A stretch of DNA of 64,000 nucleotides. Origin: Pseudarthrobacter sulfonivorans (lineage in GTDB: Bacteria; Actinomycetota; Actinomycetes; Actinomycetales; Micrococcaceae). This document shows, piece after piece, positions 25,299 through 34,896 of this stretch. The stretch is from assembly GCF_001484605.1 (NCBI RefSeq), contig NZ_CP013747.1, positions 3,224,001-3,288,000 on the forward strand, given 5' to 3'. The translations under genes and the position numbers were made by a program. Each line of letters starts with the position of its first letter. Position 1 is the first letter of the stretch. Under the pieces are notes generated by a model, which saw nothing but the letters and a program-made list of their open reading frames with translations, searched no databases and was not told the origin of the DNA.

Positions 25299-27317
25299 TC
25301 ATTCGCGTTGTGGTGGCGGGGGTGGTTTGAAGTAGTGGTTTTGTTGGGGCTTTTGGGTGGGGTCGATGTGGCGTGGCGGCGTGAACCATGGGGTGTCGTG
25401 GCGCGTGTGGATGGTCCATTGTTCTTTGTGGATCAGGTGGTGGTGATGGGAGCAAAGGAGGGCTCCGTTGCTGACGTTGGTGGGGCCGTCGTGTGACCAG
25501 TAGCTGATGTGGTGGGCTTCGCACCAGGGGGCCGGGATGGTGCAGTTGGGGAAAGCGCAGCCTTGGTCTCGGGCGGTGAGGGCGAGGCGTTGGGCAGGCG
25601 TGAAGAGCCGCGTTTTGCGGCCTTGGTCCAGGATTTCGCCGTGGGTGCCGAGCAGGACGGGGATGATGTCGGCGTCGCAGGCGATTTTGCGGATCGTAGT
25701 GGCTGCGACGGGACCAGTGAACGTGAAGCTGCCCGCGCCCGTGGCTGTGCTCACGCCATTGCCAGTGCCAGTGCGAGTCTCCTCACTGCTGTTCGCGGTG
25801 TGTATTCCTGCCGCCAACTCGTCGCCAGTGCCGGAGCCGATGCCGCCGGTGGCCATCGCTGCGTGGCGGAGGAGGTCCTGGTAGTTGATGGTGGCGAGGA
25901 TTTGGGGGCGGTTCCCGCCGGTGGTTGGTAGCTGATTAGTGCTGAGGGCGGCTTTGACGGCGCCGATGATCCCGTCGAGTTGTTTCTGGGAGCGTGTGCG
26001 CCGGTCCAGATCGATGTCCGTATCCTGCCAGACGTCATTGCCCTGTCCGGTGGCGGGAGTGCCGGCTTTGGTGTCGCTGGCTGCGCCGGTCCCCGTGCCG
26101 GTTTCCGAGCCTGTGGTGTCGCCTGTGGGTTGCGTGCGGGAGTTGGTGGCGGCGTTCATGACCGTCGCGAGGTGTTCGTATTGGTCGGTGGTGGCGAAGA
26201 TTTCGAGGTGGTGGAGGCCGTGGCGGGGTTTGCGGATGAAGGCACCTTGGGTGTGGCGGAGCGCTTCTTCCGTAGGTTCGGTGCCATCGGCGTCGAGGGT
26301 ATCGGCCCAGCGCCGGGCGACACGGGCAAGGAAGTCGGGGTCAGCGGTGGCGGCGGTGTGGGTGAGGTCGTGTTCGATCCGGTCCAGGTTCTCGGCGGTG
26401 GTGTGGTGTTTGAGACGGTCCAGCGTGGCGCTGATGATGGTCCCGGCCCGGGAGGAGACCACAGGCCCGGATCTCGGGACGGGCCGAAGCGGGTCCAGGC
26501 CTTCGGCGTCGTTGTCGTCACTGGTCTCCGCGGGACCGCCGGTATAAGCGGCGGGGGACAGAGCTGCCGCGAGGTGTTCCCTTAGCGGGGGTACCCGGTC
26601 TCCAGTGAGAGTGGAGGCGGGCAGGATGCTGTGGGCGAGATGGATGCGTCGCTGGGCTTCGCTGCGTCCAATCCGAAGCCGGAGGCGCAGGAATTCCGCG
26701 GTGTTCTTGCAGCCGTCATCGGCCGGTGACCGCGGAATATCTCGGGTGCTCCCGGTAACCGTTCCCGGGGTTCCAGCGGTGGTCCCGGCGGGCCACTCGG
26801 AGTCCGTTTCGTTCAGGGTTTCGACGCCGTTGTCCCACCCTGTAATCCATGACCGGGTGCGGCTTGTGGTTGCGGCGGCGGTGATGGCCTGCGTGCGGGT
26901 GCGGTCCACGGCGCCGGCGGCGAGGATTTGGAGGTAGTCCACGGTGCGGGAGAGCTCCTCCACCCGGCCGGCGAAATCGGAAGCCTCCACGTAGCCGGCC
27001 ATCGCGAGCGTCCCGGGTGCGGACGCCGCGGCAGCGTTCACCGAGGCAATCGCCGCAGCCAGCCCGGCGTCGTTCGAGAGAACAGCGTCGAACGACAGAA
27101 CAGTCGCGGCAGTCGGAACGTCGGTGTTACCGCCGCCGTTCCGAGCCAGCTGATCCCCGAGAGCTTCCATAGGATTACTCTGCCGTGGGGGTGTGACATT
27201 TAAGTCGCCGTCGAAAACGCCAGTGTTGGAAGCGCCCCCAATGGGCGGGGCGGCGAGCGTCAGAACGGCGTTGCTACCGCCGCCGTTCCGAGCCGGCTGA
27301 TCCCCGAAGTCTTCCAT
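25299..27317 (-). CDS. DUF222/13E12-type HNH endonuclease-like protein
   Basis: 672 residues. The middle carries the DUF222 region; the C-terminus carries an HNH motif: CAFPNCTIPAPWCEAHHI, then WSHDGPTNVSN and CSHHHHLIH, with paired Cys/His for zinc. A Gly/Thr-rich stretch at about 400-430 and 510-530 links the two. The family is multicopy in actinobacteria and probably mobile. The first 98 residues contain a 49-residue duplication with two equivalent start codons (27317 and 27170), so the true N-terminus is uncertain. Confidence 0.82.
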   Translation of the reverse strand: MEDFGDQPARNGGGSNAVLTLAAPPIGGASNTGVFDGDLNVTPPRQSNPMEALGDQLARNGGGNTDVPTAATVLSFDAVLSNDAGLAAAIASVNAAAASAPGTLAMAGYVEASDFAGRVEELSRTVDYLQILAAGAVDRTRTQAITAAATTSRTRSWITGWDNGVETLNETDSEWPAGTTAGTPGTVTGSTRDIPRSPADDGCKNTAEFLRLRLRIGRSEAQRRIHLAHSILPASTLTGDRVPPLREHLAAALSPAAYTGGPAETSDDNDAEGLDPLRPVPRSGPVVSSRAGTIISATLDRLKHHTTAENLDRIEHDLTHTAATADPDFLARVARRWADTLDADGTEPTEEALRHTQGAFIRKPRHGLHHLEIFATTDQYEHLATVMNAATNSRTQPTGDTTGSETGTGTGAASDTKAGTPATGQGNDVWQDTDIDLDRRTRSQKQLDGIIGAVKAALSTNQLPTTGGNRPQILATINYQDLLRHAAMATGGIGSGTGDELAAGIHTANSSEETRTGTGNGVSTATGAGSFTFTGPVAATTIRKIACDADIIPVLLGTHGEILDQGRKTRLFTPAQRLALTARDQGCAFPNCTIPAPWCEAHHISYWSHDGPTNVSNGALLCSHHHHLIHKEQWTIHTRHDTPWFTPPRHIDPTQKPQQNHYFKPPPPPQRE
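27128..27201 (-). repeat. Direct repeat, copy A (inside the HNH gene 5' end)
   Basis: About 74 bp, near-identical to 27275-27348, 147 bp away. Both copies include the ribosome-binding region, the ATG and the codons M-E-x-x-G-D-Q-x-A-R-N-G-G-G. Confidence 0.8.
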
Positions 27318-27348
27318 GGGATTACTCTGCCGTGGGGGTATGACATTA
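27275..27348 (-). repeat. Direct repeat, copy B (HNH gene start)
   Basis: Partner of 27128-27201. Differences are few, indicating a recent tandem duplication whose 147-bp period keeps the reading frame. Confidence 0.8.
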
Positions 27349-27414
27349 TTATGGCCGCCGTTGGGCGTTCTGTCCTGAGAAGCCCCTGAGAAGCCCCCGA
27401 CAAGCCGGCTCGAA

Positions 27415-29454
27415 TCAGTCCTCCGCGATCACCGCAACGGAACCGGCCTCAACGGTCCCCGCAAACCGCGCGCCCGTCAGGAGGTCAACGCCGGCGGCCT
27501 CCACCGCCGCGGCTGAGCGTGAGTGGTTGATCGCGAACAGGAAGCTGCCGCCGTCGTCGGTCCGTCGACGTACGAGTTCCACGCCGCGGTCGGCGGCGGC
27601 AACGGGAGCGACGCCGGATTCGGCCAGCAGCCGGTCCACGACCGCTTCGATGCCGTCGCGGTCCGGGAACGTCGCGAGGTACCAGGCCGCACCGGAAGCA
27701 GCGCCCGCACTATCACCCGAGCCAACCGCATGCCGCGTCAGCGACGGCACGCCCTCCAACGGATACTCGGTGAAAGTCTGCACGGCCTCAGCGCCGGCGA
27801 GGTGCACGTGCTCACTCCACACGGACGAGACCCCGCCGTCGCTCAACTTCAACTGCCCGCCGGCCAGCAGCGGGTGGAATTCCTCCACGCGGATCCCCAG
27901 CAGCTCCCGGAACGCGCCGGGGTAGCCGCCCAGCCGGACGTGGTCCTGTTCGTCCACAATCCCGCTGAAATACGTGACCAGCACCGTGGCTCCGGCCCGC
28001 GCCTCGGCAGCGATGTTCGCAGCGGCCGCGTCAGTCACCGAATAAAGCGTGCACACCAGGACCAGGTCGTAGCCCTCCAAGGGCGAAGAAGGATGGACCA
28101 GATCCACCGCGATCCCGCGCAGGAATAGCGACCGGTGGAACGCCCGCAGCACGTCCAAGTACTTCACGTCCTCGCTCGGTTTGGAGTCGATTTCGCTGGC
28201 CCACCAGGCTTCGTAGTCGAAGACGATCGCCACGCGGGATTCCACCCGTGAGCCACGCACCGGCGCGAGCCGCTTCAGCACAGACCCGAGCTCCACCACC
28301 TCGCGCCACACCCGCGTGTCACGGCCGCCGTGCGGGACCATCGCGGAGTGGAATTTCTCGGACCCGGCAAAGCTCTGCCGCCACTGGAAGAACATCACCG
28401 CGTCCGCCCCGCGGGCCACATGGGCCAGTGAGTTGCGCAGCATTTCGCCGGGCATCTTGGGCTGATTGCGCGGCTGCCAGTTGACGGCCGACGTCGAATG
28501 TTCCATCAGGATCCACGGGTCACCGCCCGCAATTCCCCGGGTCAGGTCCGCGCTGAACGCGAGTTCGATCTGCCGCTCGGGATCCGCGGCCACCAGGTAG
28601 TGGTCGTTGGCGATGACGTCCAGGTCCTTGGCCCACTCGAAATAGTCCAGGGCCTTCGTGGCGCTGGACGCCATCAGGTTGGTGGTGCAGGGCACCCCAG
28701 GGGTGACATCCCGCAGGACCGCCACCAGCGCGCGGTAGTAGTCCATCAGCGCCCACGAATTGAACCGCTGGAAGTCCAGCTGCTGGCCCGGATTCAGCGT
28801 GGAAGGCGCGACGCCGGGCGGCAGGATCTCCTCGAAGGAACCGTAGTTCTGGGACCAGAACGCCGTGCCCCAGGCCGCGTTCAGCGCCTCGATGCTGCCA
28901 TACCGGCGCTCCAGCCACGTGCGGAACGCCGCGGCGTCCTCCGCGCCATGGAACTCGGAGACGTGGCAGCCGAGCTCGTTGTCCACATGCCACAACGCCA
29001 GCGCGGGGTGGTCCTTGTACCGCTCGGCGATCACCCGCGTGATGCCGGTGGCGTACCGGCGGTACACGGCCGACGACGGTGTGTAGTGCCGCCGGGAGCC
29101 CGGTCCCAGCACCGTTCCGTCAGCCGTGACCGGCAGGATTTCCGGGTGTTTGCGGATGAGCCAGGCCGGGGGAGCAGCGGTGGCGGTCGCCAGGGCAACC
29201 TTGATCCCGGTGGCGGCGAGATTGTCCATCACTTCATCCAGCCAGCCGAAGTTGTATTCGCCCTCAGCCGGTTCGAGCAAGGCCCACGAGAAAATGCCCA
29301 CGCTCAGGAAACTGACGCCGGCTTCCTTCATGAGCTCCAGGTCTTCCAGCCGGATGTCCGCGGGCCACTGTTCGGGGTTGTAATCGCCGCCGTACGCGAT
29401 CCCTTCCACGTTGCTCCAAACGCTGGCCGGGCCGGAATTACGCTGCACGCTCAT
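27415..29454 (-). CDS. GH42 beta-galactosidase
   Basis: 679 residues. The N-terminal barrel has the GH42 start GGDYNPEQWP, the acid/base Glu160 in WHVDNELGCH and the nucleophile Glu318 in WILMEHSTSA, followed by the WQPRNQ sequence. A beta-galactosidase trimerisation domain (AIVFDYEAWWA) and a C-terminal beta domain follow. No signal peptide, so it acts on imported galactosides such as galactan or galactosyl-rhamnogalacturonan oligosaccharides. It diverges from the second ABC transporter at a LacI-type operator. Confidence 0.93.
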   Translation of the reverse strand: MSVQRNSGPASVWSNVEGIAYGGDYNPEQWPADIRLEDLELMKEAGVSFLSVGIFSWALLEPAEGEYNFGWLDEVMDNLAATGIKVALATATAAPPAWLIRKHPEILPVTADGTVLGPGSRRHYTPSSAVYRRYATGITRVIAERYKDHPALALWHVDNELGCHVSEFHGAEDAAAFRTWLERRYGSIEALNAAWGTAFWSQNYGSFEEILPPGVAPSTLNPGQQLDFQRFNSWALMDYYRALVAVLRDVTPGVPCTTNLMASSATKALDYFEWAKDLDVIANDHYLVAADPERQIELAFSADLTRGIAGGDPWILMEHSTSAVNWQPRNQPKMPGEMLRNSLAHVARGADAVMFFQWRQSFAGSEKFHSAMVPHGGRDTRVWREVVELGSVLKRLAPVRGSRVESRVAIVFDYEAWWASEIDSKPSEDVKYLDVLRAFHRSLFLRGIAVDLVHPSSPLEGYDLVLVCTLYSVTDAAAANIAAEARAGATVLVTYFSGIVDEQDHVRLGGYPGAFRELLGIRVEEFHPLLAGGQLKLSDGGVSSVWSEHVHLAGAEAVQTFTEYPLEGVPSLTRHAVGSGDSAGAASGAAWYLATFPDRDGIEAVVDRLLAESGVAPVAAADRGVELVRRRTDDGGSFLFAINHSRSAAAVEAAGVDLLTGARFAGTVEAGSVAVIAED

Positions 29455-29502
29455 GGGACTCCTTTGTCTACGGGATGGACTAAACGTACCTGAAAACCGA
29501 AC

Positions 29503-29543
29503 TTGGGAAAACGCTTGCCCAATTCGGGGAATACCGATATTGT
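29503..29543. promoter_or_regulatory. Operator and promoter between GH42 and the second transporter
   Basis: Palindrome TTGGGAAAACGCTTGCCCAA at 29503-29522 with the central CG of LacI-type sites. For the plus strand, TTGCCC at 29515-29520 and TATTGT at 29538-29543 are spaced 17 bp, so the operator overlaps the -35 box. The arms differ (GGG/CCC) from the GAGAA core, like the site at 40984. Confidence 0.6.
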
Positions 29544-29624
29544 ATCGTTTCAGAGCGTGTAAGCCAGCTCACTACTTACGTTGTAGAAGCGAGCGGCTTG
29601 TACCAATCGAGCAAGGAGGCTCCC

Positions 29625-30908
29625 ATGATCAACCGAAGGCATTTCCTCACCACCGTGGCCATTGGCACCGCATCCGCGGCAGCCCTGGCAGCATGCGGCT
29701 CACCCGCACCCAGCCAGACCGGTTCGGCGGAGAACCCGGTCACCATCAACTACACCTGGTGGGGTAACGATGACCGCGCGGAGCGGACCCGCAAGGCGAT
29801 TGCCCTGTTCGAGGAAAAGAACAAGGACATCAAGGTCAACGGAAATTTCACGGACTTCGCGGGCTACTGGCAGAAGCGGGCCACGGAAGCTGCCGGCGGC
29901 GGCCTCCCCGACGTGATGCAGTGGGACCTTTCCTACCTCCGGGACTACGGCCAGCGCAATCAGCTCCTGGACCTGGGAACCGTCAAGATCGACACGTCTG
30001 CTTTCGAGAAGTCCCTCCTGCCCTCCGGCCAGATCAAGGGCAAGACCTACGGCATCCCCACCAGCACCAACGCGTTCGCCGTCTACTACGATCCGGCGAA
30101 GCTCGCCACCCTCGGCATTGCAGAGCCGGACGGCTCCTGGACCTACAAGGATTTCAATGCCTTCCTGACCGAAGTGGGCGCCAAAGGTAACGGCACACTC
30201 TTCGGGTCAACCGACTACACCTCTGTCTGGTGGATGTTCAACATCTGGCTGCGCCAGAACAACATTGAAGCCTTCACCGCGGACGGCAAGCTCGGCTTCA
30301 CCAAGGACGATCTCAAGAAGTGGTGGAACCTGACCGGCGAACTCCGCGGTACCTCCGCCGTCGTCTCCGAGGAGCGCGTGACCCAGCTGGCACCCAAGTC
30401 ACCCTTTGGCTCGAACGTGACCGCCACGGAAGTCACCTGGGATAACTTCATGGCCGGTTACCTCGGTGACAGCGGCGCCAAGGAGCTCAAGCTCGTCCCC
30501 GTTCCGTCCGATGACCCGGACAACCTGGGCCTGTTCCTGAAGCCCTCCATGCTGATGGTGGCCAGCGCCAAGACCAAGAACAAGGATGCTGCCGCCCGCT
30601 TCATCGACTTTATGGTCAACGATCCCGAGGTGGGCCAGATCTTCAAGACCTCCCGCGGCGTCCCGGCCTCCAAGACCCAGCGCGACGGCACCACGTTCGA
30701 AGGCACCGACAAGCTCGTTGTTGACTACGAAAAGTCCATCGAGCAGTACCTCAAGGACGCCCCCGAGCCGCCCATCGTTGGATTCGGCACGCTGGAAGCA
30801 TCGTTCAAGCGGGTAAGTTCCGACCTCAACTACGGCAAGGTGACCATCGACGGGGCAGCGGACGCGTGGTTCAAGGAAGCCGAAGACCTCATCAAGCAGA
30901 ACGCCTGA
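29625..30908 (+). CDS. Sugar-binding lipoprotein, second ABC transporter
   Basis: 427 residues from the ATG at 29625, with AAGGAGG seven bases upstream. The N-terminus MINRRHFLTTVAIG has a twin-arginine pattern, then a hydrophobic run and the lipobox L-A-A-C, so export of the folded lipoprotein by Tat is likely. The mature part is a family 1 solute-binding protein (INYTWWGNDDRAERTRK). First of a five-gene run, divergent from GH42; a galactose-containing oligosaccharide is the natural guess for its ligand. Confidence 0.9.
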   Translation: MINRRHFLTTVAIGTASAAALAACGSPAPSQTGSAENPVTINYTWWGNDDRAERTRKAIALFEEKNKDIKVNGNFTDFAGYWQKRATEAAGGGLPDVMQWDLSYLRDYGQRNQLLDLGTVKIDTSAFEKSLLPSGQIKGKTYGIPTSTNAFAVYYDPAKLATLGIAEPDGSWTYKDFNAFLTEVGAKGNGTLFGSTDYTSVWWMFNIWLRQNNIEAFTADGKLGFTKDDLKKWWNLTGELRGTSAVVSEERVTQLAPKSPFGSNVTATEVTWDNFMAGYLGDSGAKELKLVPVPSDDPDNLGLFLKPSMLMVASAKTKNKDAAARFIDFMVNDPEVGQIFKTSRGVPASKTQRDGTTFEGTDKLVVDYEKSIEQYLKDAPEPPIVGFGTLEASFKRVSSDLNYGKVTIDGAADAWFKEAEDLIKQNA

Positions 30909-30936
30909 TCCAGGCCCCAACTGACGGACTAATCTC

Positions 30937-31905
30937 GTGACCCAAAGCCCAACCCTGAGCCGGCGTTCGTCGTCGTCCGCTCCCAAGCTGCCGCGCAAGC
31001 CGCGGCAGCTGAAATCAAAGCGGAGCGGTGCGGATGCCCGCGCCGGCTACACCTTCCTGTTGCCCTGGCTGCTGGGATTCATCGCCCTGACTGTGGGCCC
31101 GATGATCTCCTCGCTGTACCTGTCGTTCACCAACTACAACCTCTTCGAACCGCCCAAGTGGATCGGGCTGGACAACTACGCCACCCTGTTCCAGGACGAA
31201 AGGTTCCTGCAATCCGTGGGCGTCACCCTCAGCTACGTGGTCTTCGGCACCCCGCTGAAGCTGGCGGCGGCACTGGCAGTGGCAATGCTGCTCAACAGCA
31301 AGCGCAAGGGCCAGGGGTTCTACCGGTCAGCGTTCTACGCACCCTCCCTGATCGGCGCCAGCGTCTCGATCGCGATCGTGTGGAAGGCGATGTTCGGCGA
31401 CGCCGGCCCCGTGGATCAGGGCCTGTCCTTCTTCGGAGTCAACCTGGGCGGCTGGGTGGGCAACCCCTCCATGACCATGCCCATGATGATCCTGCTGACC
31501 GTCTGGCAGTTCGGCGCCCCCATGGTGATTTTCCTGGCCGGCCTCAAGCAGATCCCGGCGGACCTCTACGAAGCGGCGTCCATGGACGGTGCCGGCCCGG
31601 TGCGGAAGTTCATCAACATCACCTTGCCCATGCTCTCCCCGGTGATCTTCTTCAACCTGCTGATGGAAACCATCCACGCGTTCCAGATCTTCGCCTCGGC
31701 CTACATCATCTCCAACGGTGAAGGCGGCCCGGCCGGCTCCACCCTCTTCTACACCCTCTACCTGTACCTGCGGGGCTTCAGCGACTTCCGGATGGGCTAC
31801 GCCTCGGCGATGGCCTGGCTCCTGGTGATCGTGGTGGGCATCATTACCCTGATCTTCTTCAAAACCTCCAAGTCCTGGGTCCACTACAGCGGTGATTCGA
31901 AATGA
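30937..31905 (+). CDS. Carbohydrate ABC transporter permease (MalF-like), second transporter
   Basis: 322 residues, GTG start at 30937. Basic Ser/Arg/Lys-rich N-terminus of about 35 residues, then six helices starting TFLLPWLLGFIALTVGPMISS. E-A-A loop LYEAASMDGAGPVRKFINIT. Closely similar to the permease at 20867 in the core, suggesting the two transporters arose by duplication. Overlaps the next gene by 4 bp. Confidence 0.92.
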   Translation: MTQSPTLSRRSSSSAPKLPRKPRQLKSKRSGADARAGYTFLLPWLLGFIALTVGPMISSLYLSFTNYNLFEPPKWIGLDNYATLFQDERFLQSVGVTLSYVVFGTPLKLAAALAVAMLLNSKRKGQGFYRSAFYAPSLIGASVSIAIVWKAMFGDAGPVDQGLSFFGVNLGGWVGNPSMTMPMMILLTVWQFGAPMVIFLAGLKQIPADLYEAASMDGAGPVRKFINITLPMLSPVIFFNLLMETIHAFQIFASAYIISNGEGGPAGSTLFYTLYLYLRGFSDFRMGYASAMAWLLVIVVGIITLIFFKTSKSWVHYSGDSK

Positions 31906-32819
31906 CAATTATGGCAACCCCCAAGCAGTCGGCGCCGATGCTCCAGGCGCAGGACTACAACCCGAAGTCCGAGTCCGTGGTGGCCAAACGGGTGAAGAGC
32001 CTGATTTTCCACGTGGTGGCGCTCGGCCTGACAGCCGTGGTTCTCTACCCCGCGTTGTGGATGGTGGCCTCCGCCTTCAAGCCCAATGCCGAGATCGGCG
32101 GCGCCAACACGTCGCTGTGGTCGAACAACTTCAGTTTGGACAACTTCGTCACGGCGATGGACGGGATCGGCGGGGTGTCCACCCTCCAGTTCTTCACCAA
32201 CTCCCTGGTCCTGGCCATCGGCGCGGTGGTGGGCACCATTCTCTCCGCCAGCGTCTCGGCCTATGCCTTCGCCCGGATCAAGTTCCCGGGCCGGAGCGTG
32301 CTGTTCGGGATGATGATCGCCACCCTGCTGCTGCCGTTCCACGTGGTGATCATCCCGCAGTACATCGTGTTCCAGCAGCTGGGTCTGGTGGACACGTACG
32401 TTCCGCTGCTCATCGGCAAGTTCCTCGCGGCGGATGCCTTCTTCGTCTTCCTGATGGTCCAGTTCATGCGCAACCTCCCGGCCGAACTGGACGAGGCGGC
32501 CCGCATCGACGGCGCCGGCCACGTGCGGATCTTCTGCTCCATCATGCTGCCGCTGATGAAACCGGCGCTCATCTCGACCTCGATTTTCTCGTTCATCTGG
32601 AGCTGGAACGATTTCCTGGGTCCGCTGCTGTACCTGAACACCCCTGAGAAGTACCCGCTGCCGCTGGCCCTGCGCCTGTTCGTGGACCAGACCCAAAGCT
32701 CGGACTACGGCGCCATGATCGCCATGTCCGTCCTGGCCCTGCTCCCCGTGCTGATCTTCTTCCTGGTGTTCCAGCGCTACATTGTTGAAGGCGTCTCCAC
32801 CCAGGGCCTCAAGGGCTGA
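31902..32819 (+). CDS. Carbohydrate ABC transporter permease (MalG-like), second transporter
   Basis: 305 residues, ATGA overlap with the preceding gene. Six helices, E-A-A loop LDEAARIDGAGHVRIFCSIM, C-terminus FQRYIVEGVSTQGLKG. Partner of 30937-31905. No ATPase in the window. Confidence 0.92.
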   Translation: MTIMATPKQSAPMLQAQDYNPKSESVVAKRVKSLIFHVVALGLTAVVLYPALWMVASAFKPNAEIGGANTSLWSNNFSLDNFVTAMDGIGGVSTLQFFTNSLVLAIGAVVGTILSASVSAYAFARIKFPGRSVLFGMMIATLLLPFHVVIIPQYIVFQQLGLVDTYVPLLIGKFLAADAFFVFLMVQFMRNLPAELDEAARIDGAGHVRIFCSIMLPLMKPALISTSIFSFIWSWNDFLGPLLYLNTPEKYPLPLALRLFVDQTQSSDYGAMIAMSVLALLPVLIFFLVFQRYIVEGVSTQGLKG

Positions 32820-32831
32820 CGGATACAGAAA

Positions 32832-33476
32832 ATGAGCATCATGGACAGCACCACACCCGCATCCGGCCACAATGAACCGATCCCGGTAAACCGCTTCGCA
32901 CTGTTTTCCGAGACCCTCCTGGCCGGGCTGCTGGTGCTGGTGCTGTCCATCCCGCTGGTCACCATCCCCGCCGCGTACGCGGCCGGGATCGCCCACCTGG
33001 AACGGCACCTCGCCGGCCGCGATGATTCCCTGCGCGGCCTCTGGGGCACATTCCGTTCTGCCCTCCCGGGCAGCTGGAAGCTGGGAATCACGACGGCGGG
33101 AGCCGCCGTCGTGATTGTCCTAAACCTGTTGCTCGCGACGGTGGGTCAGCTGCCGGGCAGTGCAGTTGTCCTGCCGGCCACGCTGATCCTGGCGGCGGCC
33201 GGAGCGGTCCTGCTCCTGCGCACCGCCGCTGCCTGGTCCGGCGTTGCCTCGTCAGACGTTGACGGCGGGGAATCCGCCGCGCCGGGGACCTGGTCTGCGG
33301 CCCTTGGCGCCGCCAAGGCACTCTCGCTGCGTGACTGGACTGGCTCGCTTCTCCTTGCCGCGGCACTGTTCGCGTCCGTGGTCTTTGTCTGGATGCTTGA
33401 GGCCCTGTTTGTAGTGGTGCCCGGCATGCTGATCCTGGCCTCCGCCGCCGTCAAGATGCGGACCAGCCGCGCCTAG
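32832..33476 (+). CDS. YesL-like (DUF624) membrane protein
   Basis: 214 residues with about five hydrophobic helices. The stretch LSIPLVTIPAAYAAGIAHLER after the first helix, then LRGLWGTFRSALPGSWKLG, follows the YesL/DUF624 pattern. This family is often found beside CUT1 sugar transporters, including rhamnogalacturonan loci of Bacillus. Its function is unknown. It starts 12 bp after the permease stop and is in the same operon. Confidence 0.65.
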   Translation: MSIMDSTTPASGHNEPIPVNRFALFSETLLAGLLVLVLSIPLVTIPAAYAAGIAHLERHLAGRDDSLRGLWGTFRSALPGSWKLGITTAGAAVVIVLNLLLATVGQLPGSAVVLPATLILAAAGAVLLLRTAAAWSGVASSDVDGGESAAPGTWSAALGAAKALSLRDWTGSLLLAAALFASVVFVWMLEALFVVVPGMLILASAAVKMRTSRA

Positions 33477-33518
33477 CAAGTCTCTGCATTTCACCTTTAC
33501 TACCGAGTTGAGCCAGAC

Positions 33519-34778
33519 GTGTCTTCCGACAGCCCGCAGTCCGCAGAATCCCTTCACACCCCTCAAACTCCGGTCCGCTGGTACCAGCCGCTGACTCAGC
33601 ACAACTACCGCCTGTACATGGGCATGACTTTCGCCGGCAGCATGGGTGTGTGGATGCAGAGGCTGGCCCAGGACTGGCTGGTGCTGCAGCTGACCGGGAG
33701 TCCGGCCGCCGTGGGGGTCGCCGTGGCGCTGCAGTTCCTGCCGATGCTGGTCATCGGTCCGCTCAGCGGCCTGCTGGTGGACATGTTTCCCAAGCGCAGC
33801 GTCATGATGGTGTGCCAGTCCGCGATCGCGCTGCTGGCCCTGGGACTTGCTGCGTGGGACGCCGGCGGAAACATCACCGTGTGGGCGGTGTACGGAAGCT
33901 GCATTGCGCTGGGAGTGACGTCCGCCGTCGACGGTCCGGCGCGCCAGGTTTTCATCAACGAAGTGGTGGGCGACGCCGGGCTAAGGCCGGCCATCGGAGT
34001 CAACAACGCGATCGGCCAGTTTGGCGCCATGGTGGGACCGGCCCTTGGCGGAGTGGTGATCGCCCAGGCCGGATCCGCCGCCGCCTTCGCCGCGAACGCC
34101 CTGCTTTCCGTGCTGGTGCTGGTCATGATCGCCGCCGTCCGGCCGGCACTCCTGCACCTCACGGCCCCTGCATCCCGGGGACGTGGCCAGCTGCTGGCCG
34201 GCTTCGGGTACGTCCGGGAACGGCCATCACTGCTGCTGACCATCGTTCTTGCCGGCCTGCTGGGGGCCTTTGGCATGAACGGTCCGGTTGTGCTGACGGC
34301 CTTCGCCGAGCGGGTGTGGCACAACGGTGCGGCGGGGTTCGGGCTGTTCAACACCGTGGGTGCCATCGGCGCCCTGGCCGGTGCGCTGCTCGCCGCGCGG
34401 CTGAGGACAATGGGCCGCAAGGGAATCGTGGCCGCCGCCGGGCTCTTTGGGCTTTCGCAGCTGGTTGCCGCGTTGATGCCCAACCTGGTCGCTTTCACCG
34501 TGATGCTTGCCGTGGTGGGCCTGATGACCCTGGTGTTCCTGACGAGCGCCGCCACGGCCGTGCAGGTGGAGGCGGACCCCGAAGTCCGGGGGAGGGTGAT
34601 GGCACTTTACCTGCCATTGCTGCTGGGCGGGCATGCTTTGGGTGGCCTGCTGGCGGGCTGGCTGACAGAGGAATTTGGTGTGCGGACAGGCCTGGTAGTC
34701 ACCGGTGCGCTGGCCATGCTGTCCGCGGCCGTCGTCGGACTTTTGTTGTGGCTGAATTCGCTGCGGGTGCGGAACTGA
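33519..34778 (+). CDS. MFS transporter (efflux type)
   Basis: 419 residues, GTG start. Twelve hydrophobic helices, with the MFS loop GLLVDMFPKRSVMM after helix 2 and a long cytoplasmic loop at the middle. The N-terminal WYQPLTQHNYRLYMGMTFAG and motif GPALGGVV resemble the EntS/MFS_3 exporter group. It ends the second transporter run and could export sugars or act as a phosphate-sugar relief valve; that is an inference. Confidence 0.85.
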   Translation: MSSDSPQSAESLHTPQTPVRWYQPLTQHNYRLYMGMTFAGSMGVWMQRLAQDWLVLQLTGSPAAVGVAVALQFLPMLVIGPLSGLLVDMFPKRSVMMVCQSAIALLALGLAAWDAGGNITVWAVYGSCIALGVTSAVDGPARQVFINEVVGDAGLRPAIGVNNAIGQFGAMVGPALGGVVIAQAGSAAAFAANALLSVLVLVMIAAVRPALLHLTAPASRGRGQLLAGFGYVRERPSLLLTIVLAGLLGAFGMNGPVVLTAFAERVWHNGAAGFGLFNTVGAIGALAGALLAARLRTMGRKGIVAAAGLFGLSQLVAALMPNLVAFTVMLAVVGLMTLVFLTSAATAVQVEADPEVRGRVMALYLPLLLGGHALGGLLAGWLTEEFGVRTGLVVTGALAMLSAAVVGLLLWLNSLRVRN

Positions 34779-34813
34779 CAGTCCTGTGAGGAAAAGTAAC
34801 TTTGTGTGAGTTC

Positions 34814-34862
34814 TTGACGCGTGGTGCGGCTCACACCTACTCTGTGAGAAAGCGGTTTCTGA
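34814..34862 (+). promoter_or_regulatory. Promoter with LacI-type operator for the orphan binding protein
   Basis: TTGACG at 34814-34819 and TACTCT at 34838-34843 spaced 18 bp, then the palindrome TGAGAAAGCGGTTTCTGA at 34845-34862, directly at the expected transcription start. Same operator class as at 180-193 and 22862-22878. Confidence 0.65.
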
Positions 34863-34896
34863 GACGCTCCCGACTGCCAGATCAAAGGACCAACGA

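Noticed and set aside
27128..27348. Possible CRISPR-like repeat
   Set aside because: Only two copies, 74 bp long, inside a coding sequence; it is a tandem duplication, not an array.
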